A stretch of 40,848 nt of DNA from Janthinobacterium sp. (lineage in GTDB: Bacteria; Pseudomonadota; Gammaproteobacteria; Burkholderiales; Burkholderiaceae_D), in contig PKWL01000130.1 of the NCBI GenBank assembly GCA_003133225.1, forward strand, positions 1 to 40,848. The letters run 5' to 3'. Of the stretch, positions 34,060 through 40,848 are shown piece after piece (the stretch's first letter is position 1; every line of letters begins with the position of its first letter). The notes beneath the pieces were generated by a model that did not search any database, was not told the origin of the DNA, and worked only from the letters and a program-made list of their open reading frames with translations. The position numbers were made by a program, and so were the translations under genes.

Positions 34060-34358
34060 GTGACGCCCGGCACAGCTGGCATTGGGGTGTCGGCGTGGCG
34101 AACCGGCCTCCGAGTCACGCGTGACACTCCAGGGTGGGGAGCGCAGCGTCGCCAAGGAAACCGGTAACAGCCATTAAGCCGCGAAATCACGGAAAGCTGG
34201 GAGAATTCGGCTCTACCTGGCGAAGCCAGCCACGTGTTTCGTCCGAAAATTGCATCACGAAATTTAAGGTGGCGGGCAAGCGTAAAAGAAACTGCGGCAT
34301 AGGGGGAACATGCTTGGAGTAGTTCATAATCGCTGCATTGCTCAAAAAAAGGATACCT
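34060..34358. other. Gap between phaB terminator and the prolyl aminopeptidase gene
   Basis: About 300 bases with no supported gene. A short minus-strand frame (MNYSKHVPPMPQFLL..., about 34187-34327) has protein-like composition but no further support. A perfect 12-bp palindrome GTCACGCGTGAC lies at 34114-34125. The promoter of the downstream gene should be near the right end. Confidence 0.4.
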
Positions 34359-35315
34359 ATGCCGGATGCTATTAGCCCGCTTTTTCCGCCCTTGGCGCCA
34401 CGCCGGCACGGCATGCTGGCCGTCGACGCGCTGCACACCATTTATTGGGAAGAATGCGGCAATCCGGATGGGGTGCCCGTCGTGTTTCTGCACGGGGGCC
34501 CCGGTGCCGGCCTGTCGCTGCAACATCGGCGTTTTTTTGATCCCAACCATTACCGTGTGATCTTGTTCGACCAGCGCGGTGCCGGCAAATCAACACCGCT
34601 GGGCGAATGCCGCAATAACACCACGCAACTGCTGATCGCCGACATCGAGCGCCTGCGGGACCAATTTGGCATCGAACAATGGTTGGTTTTTGGCGGCTCA
34701 TGGGGCTCGACCTTGGCGCTAGCTTATGGCGAAGCCCATCCGCAACGGTGCCTGGGTTTTATCTTGCGCGGAATTTTTCTTTGTACCGACGCCGAGATCG
34801 ACTGGTTCATCAACGGCGTGCGCTGGTTTTATCCCGACTTGTACGACGAGTTCGTCGCACCGATCCCCGCATCGGAGCGCGGCGATTTACTGGCGGCCTA
34901 TCGGCGCCGGATCTTGAGCGATGATCCGGCCGTATACTGGCCGGCCGTGCGCGGCTGGAGCCGTTTCGAAGGTCGCCGCGTGTTCCTTTTGCCACAGCCC
35001 GAGGAAAGACCGAACGACGCGCTCGACCTGGGTGTGGGTCGCCTTGAATCGCATTACATGGCCAACCGAGCCTTTCTCGGCGAAGACCAGCTAATTGGCG
35101 ATATTGGCAGGATTGCCCATTTGCCGGCCGTGATCGTGCAGGGGCGCTACGATGTGATTTGCCCTCCGCTGTCGGCGTACCGCCTGCACCAAGCCTGGCG
35201 CGGAGCGCATCTGAGGATGATTCCGGACGCCGGCCACGGTGCATTAGAGACGGGGATCGCGCGCGCGCTGGTGGCCGCAACCGAGCAATTTAAGCGGCGC
35301 CAGTGCTTCGATTGA
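34359..35315 (+). CDS. pip: Prolyl aminopeptidase (proline iminopeptidase)
   Basis: Alpha/beta-hydrolase of 318 residues that releases N-terminal proline from peptides in the cytoplasm. It shows the family motif FLHGGPGAGLS, DQRGAGKSTPL, the nucleophile Ser in GGSWGSTLAL, the acid in VQGRYDVICP and the His in PDAGHGALE. The ATG at 34359 follows an AAAGGA ribosome site; an upstream frame start at 34338 has no such site. It may complement the Xaa-Pro aminopeptidase at 12.4 kb in degrading proline-rich peptides. Confidence 0.93.
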   Translation: MPDAISPLFPPLAPRRHGMLAVDALHTIYWEECGNPDGVPVVFLHGGPGAGLSLQHRRFFDPNHYRVILFDQRGAGKSTPLGECRNNTTQLLIADIERLRDQFGIEQWLVFGGSWGSTLALAYGEAHPQRCLGFILRGIFLCTDAEIDWFINGVRWFYPDLYDEFVAPIPASERGDLLAAYRRRILSDDPAVYWPAVRGWSRFEGRRVFLLPQPEERPNDALDLGVGRLESHYMANRAFLGEDQLIGDIGRIAHLPAVIVQGRYDVICPPLSAYRLHQAWRGAHLRMIPDAGHGALETGIARALVAATEQFKRRQCFD

Positions 35316-35402
35316 TTCGTTGAAGGAGCCCGGCAACGGCGCGGGCTGCTAAACTAGCGTTTGTGCAGAACTGAGCGCAGCGCCGGCCCCGTAAAGTTTT
35401 TT

Positions 35403-35843
35403 ATGAATATTCAGATCGGTGACATTGGCCATATCATCCAACTGGCGATTGCGCCGGTCTTCCTGCTCACCGGCGTGGGCACCAATTTGATGGTGCCGAC
35501 CAACCGCCTGGCGCGCATTATTGACCGCTCGCGCGTGCTCGAGGACCGGCTCGACATCGGCTATGGCGATCCCTACCTAGATGAGCTTGAAACCCTGTAC
35601 CGGCGCACGCACCTGATGAACTATGCCATCGCGCTTAGCACCGCCTGCGGCTTGTTAATTTGCCTTGTGATCGCCATGCTGTTCCTGGACGATACGCTGA
35701 AGCAGGCGCGAGACGAATATATTGCCGGCTTTTTCGTGTTCGCCATGCTCGCGCTAATTGGCAGTTTTATCAACCTATTGCGAGAAATTTCCATTGCCTC
35801 GAATAGCCGGCGCACCCGGCGCCACGTTCGCAATACGCACTGA
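35403..35843 (+). CDS. DUF2721 membrane protein
   Basis: A 146-residue inner-membrane protein with about three hydrophobic segments (12-32, 78-98, 112-132). The conserved VGTNLMVPTNRLARIIDRSRVLEDRL and DELETLYRRTHLMNYAI blocks identify DUF2721. Function unknown. The ATG at 35403 is chosen because the upstream extension is not family-like. It ends 43 bases before an uncharacterised gene. Confidence 0.85.
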   Translation: MNIQIGDIGHIIQLAIAPVFLLTGVGTNLMVPTNRLARIIDRSRVLEDRLDIGYGDPYLDELETLYRRTHLMNYAIALSTACGLLICLVIAMLFLDDTLKQARDEYIAGFFVFAMLALIGSFINLLREISIASNSRRTRRHVRNTH

Positions 35844-35886
35844 CACGGGACATTTTCCGCCACCATTTCACCGAATAGAGTCTCGT

Positions 35887-36342
35887 ATGCACGATTATCA
35901 ACGCCCCCCGACCTTGCACCGCTATGGCCATCGAAGTGAGCTTGAACTGGCGCTCGCGCTCGGCCAATTTCGGCTGACCCCGGCAACCAACTGCCTGACC
36001 TTGAGTTTTTCGCGGGCCTGGGACAGGAAGCTATTTGACCTGTTTGCTCCGGCCGACAGCTGCCTGATCATTCACAACACGGAAGAGTTCGGCGAGCGCT
36101 TGCACCGGGCCGTTCAGCGCGCACTGCCCAGTTGGGCCGGCATCGACGGCGCCGTCGAATATGGCGTGCGGGCCGCACTCGGGGCCGCCTTTACGAAGAC
36201 CGCACCCGAAGCGAATGAACAAGAATGGCTGTTTGCCTGGCGTGCGATGCATGCGCAGTTGAGCCTGAACCCCTTGACGGTTAAGATCGGCCCGCTGGCA
36301 AATTTCGCCGAACTGCGCGACCGCGACACCTACTTGGCCTGA
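35887..36342 (+). CDS. Uncharacterised protein
   Basis: A 151-residue soluble protein beginning MHDYQRPPTLHRYGHRSELELALALG. The sequence has balanced composition and mixed helix and strand, but I do not recognise a domain. It lies 43 bases after the DUF2721 gene on the same strand and may be co-transcribed. It converges on the SRPBCC gene with an 18-base space. Confidence 0.7.
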   Translation: MHDYQRPPTLHRYGHRSELELALALGQFRLTPATNCLTLSFSRAWDRKLFDLFAPADSCLIIHNTEEFGERLHRAVQRALPSWAGIDGAVEYGVRAALGAAFTKTAPEANEQEWLFAWRAMHAQLSLNPLTVKIGPLANFAELRDRDTYLA

Positions 36343-36360
36343 GCACCGACGAGGCCGGTC

Positions 36361-39120
<2,760 letters not shown>

Positions 39121-39150
39121 TTGGAGTGGCTGGGTCGGGCCATGGGCAGA

Positions 39151-39184
39151 GGCGCCGACCGCTGGCGCCGGGCCTATTTTTTTT
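39151..39184 (+). terminator. Terminator after fadH, overlapping the ctpA stop codon
   Basis: GGCGCC repeats at 39151-39156 and 39164-39169, forming a 6-bp stem with a 7-base loop, followed by GGGCCTA and eight T residues (39177-39184). The T run encodes the terminal Lys-Lys of the convergent protease on the other strand. The 7 bases between stem and T run make it imperfect. Confidence 0.6.
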
Positions 39185-40613
39185 CGTCGGGTTTCTTGGG
39201 ATCATTAACTTGCACGATCTTCGGTTCGGCCTTGGCTAGTTGCACCGGGAACCCTTTCAAATGGTTGAGTGCCTGCGTGAGTTGAAAATCATCTTTACTG
39301 CCGTATTCAAGTGGTTTGCGCCGTTTCTCTGCGGCCACAATGCGCAGCTCATCTTCCGCCTCGTCGCGGATGTTCTTAGCCGCTTCCTTGTCGCGGTCGT
39401 TGCTTAAATGTTTTTCCAAGTCAGCCTCGCGCGTGCGCAGGCTGTTGAGGCCGTCGCCGTCTGCATTCTCATCAACCAACAGGTCGGGCACGATACCCTT
39501 AGCCTGGATCGAGCGTCCCTTCGGCGTGTAATAGCGCGCAGTCGTTAGCTTGACGGCCGTGTCGGCCGTCAGCTGGCGGATGGTCTGCACTGAGCCTTTG
39601 CCAAACGTTTGGCTGCCGAGGATGATGGCGCGCTTGTAGTCTTGCAAGGCGCCGGCTACGATTTCCGAGGCCGACGCCGAACCAGTATTGACCAGTACGA
39701 CCATTGGCACCTTCTTCACCTCGGTTGGCAGTTTCGCCAGCGCATCGCCTTCACTGCGCAGGGCGTAATATTCGGCGCGGCCATAAAAAATCTGTTTCGA
39801 CTCTGGTAACTGGCCGTTGGTCGTGACGATAGCCACATCCTTGGGCAAGAATGCGGCCGACACGCCGATCGCTCCTTGCAACATGCCGCCCGGATCGTTG
39901 CGCAAATCCAGCACAAGGCCCTTGAGGTGCGGGTCCTGTTTGTATAGTTCAGTGATTTTGGCGGCCAGGTCATCCACCGTCGGCTCCTGGAACTGCGCCA
40001 CGCGAAGCCAGGCGTAACCGGGCTCGACCATCTTCGCTTTCACGCTTTTCTGATGGATTTCCTCGCGCGTAATGACAAACACCAAGGGCTTTGGCGCGTC
40101 CTTGCGCGCGATGGTCAAACTGACCTTGGTACCCGGCTCGCCACGCATTTTCTTGATTGATTCGTCCAGGCTCAGTCCTTTGACGGGCGTGCCGTCCAGC
40201 CGTGTGATCAGGTCGCCGGCCTTGATCCCGGCGCGATAGGCGGGCGAATCCTCGATCGGCGAGACGATCTTGATGTAGCCATCCTCGCTGAGCCCGATTT
40301 CAATGCCGAGGCCGACAAACTTGCCTTGCGAATCTTCGCGCAGTTCGGCATAGGCAACTTTATCGAGGTAGGCCGAATGGGGATCGAGCGAAGCCACCAT
40401 GCCAGAAATGGCGTCGGTCAGCAGCTTTTTGTCTTCGATCGGCTCCACGTAGTCCGATTTGATTAGGCCGAACACATCGGCTAGTTGGCGCAGTTCCTCC
40501 AACGGAAGGGCCGGGTCGACTTGCTTTTGCGCCATCGCCGAAAATTGCAATGAGGCGGCGACGCCGGCGATGACGCCTAAGCTTATCAGACCAGTATTTT
40601 TTAGTTTGCCCAT
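39174..40613 (-). CDS. S41 family C-terminal processing peptidase (CtpA-like)
   Basis: A 479-residue serine protease anchored by an N-terminal hydrophobic segment (about 8-29) and acting in the periplasm. It has a PDZ domain (about 90-180, with VGLGIEIGLSEDGYIKIVSPIEDSPAYRAGIKAGDLI), then the S41 domain with catalytic Ser in VNTGSASASEIVAGAL and Lys in SQTFGKGSVQT. It degrades proteins with suitable C-termini, often under control of a lipoprotein adaptor. The last 100 residues are Lys/Asp/Glu-rich and variable. The 235 bases upstream to the window end hold no recognised gene. Confidence 0.93.
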   Translation of the reverse strand: MGKLKNTGLISLGVIAGVAASLQFSAMAQKQVDPALPLEELRQLADVFGLIKSDYVEPIEDKKLLTDAISGMVASLDPHSAYLDKVAYAELREDSQGKFVGLGIEIGLSEDGYIKIVSPIEDSPAYRAGIKAGDLITRLDGTPVKGLSLDESIKKMRGEPGTKVSLTIARKDAPKPLVFVITREEIHQKSVKAKMVEPGYAWLRVAQFQEPTVDDLAAKITELYKQDPHLKGLVLDLRNDPGGMLQGAIGVSAAFLPKDVAIVTTNGQLPESKQIFYGRAEYYALRSEGDALAKLPTEVKKVPMVVLVNTGSASASEIVAGALQDYKRAIILGSQTFGKGSVQTIRQLTADTAVKLTTARYYTPKGRSIQAKGIVPDLLVDENADGDGLNSLRTREADLEKHLSNDRDKEAAKNIRDEAEDELRIVAAEKRRKPLEYGSKDDFQLTQALNHLKGFPVQLAKAEPKIVQVNDPKKPDEKK

Positions 40614-40848
40614 GTTTCACCTGTTGATGCCAACTTTACGCGCCGGCCCGGGATCAGGGGGCGCACTTTGAGTAAAGTATAGCCGCGATTCTCGGCCCGC
40701 GTATGTGCGTTTCGTTTTTGCCGACGCGACCTTACTGTAGCGGAAGAACGGGTTGCGCAACGTTGCTAATTTGTATGCGATATGTCGGCGCTATTGCCGA
40801 TCGTAAGAAATTGTAACTTTCCCGATCAGTCAAATCCAATAGAGGTTT

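Overview
The window is about 40.8 kb of GC-rich DNA with dense, mostly intact housekeeping genes. Gene content points to a betaproteobacterium of the Burkholderiales, most likely Oxalobacteraceae (Massilia/Janthinobacterium/Herbaspirillum-like). The pointers are the polyhydroxybutyrate (PHB) genes (phasin, phaA, phaB, depolymerase), a fused PabB-PabC, a minCDE cluster, the hemA-prfA-prmC order and a CCA-encoding tRNA-Thr. The family assignment is an inference from gene content, not from a database search.

Layout. 1-2.5 kb: a secreted glutathione peroxidase preceded by a 9-bp tandem repeat, then a decayed IS200/IS605 element whose divergent tnpA and tnpB genes each carry one frameshift. 2.5-8.2 kb: pabB-pabC fusion, slmA, a HAD nucleotidase, a TraB/GumN protein, tRNA-Thr(GGT) and argB. 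8.2-12.1 kb: an ECF sigma factor with a small zinc-motif anti-sigma candidate, a PHB-depolymerase-type esterase in an apparent operon with a ribbon-helix-helix regulator that has its own operator array, a FlK-like thioesterase and a DUF1289 protein. 12.4-17.7 kb: an aminopeptidase P, a DUF2520 protein, AlkB and a small outer-membrane barrel, separated by the longest non-coding gaps. 17.8-27.3 kb, all on the minus strand: ettA, rarD, an HDAC-like deacetylase, gshA, prmC, dsbB, prfA, hemA. 27.5-31 kb: an orphan response regulator with a degenerate receiver pocket, a DUF697 membrane protein, minE-minD-minC. 31.3-34 kb: phasin, phaA, phaB with an FNR-type promoter and a terminator. 34.3-40.6 kb: prolyl aminopeptidase, DUF2721, two uncharacterised proteins, FadH and a CtpA-type protease.

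How the genes work together. phaA and phaB make (R)-3-hydroxybutyryl-CoA for PHB, the phasin coats the granules, and the separate RHH-controlled esterase may mobilise polymer or oligomers; no phaC synthase lies in the window. gshA and the periplasmic glutathione peroxidase both belong to thiol and peroxide handling. hemA-prfA-dsbB-prmC joins haem synthesis, translation termination and disulfide formation. slmA and minCDE both place the division septum.

The points most worth a second look are: the HDAC-like enzyme whose catalytic Tyr is replaced by His, as in class IIa HDACs; the orphan OmpR-type regulator with Asn at both the phosphoacceptor and an Mg-binding position; the helically phased GGATG half-sites in the RHH promoter; the class II-spaced FNR box at the phasin gene; and the doubly broken TnpA/TnpB element. 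I did not find a convincing wholly new multi-gene system.
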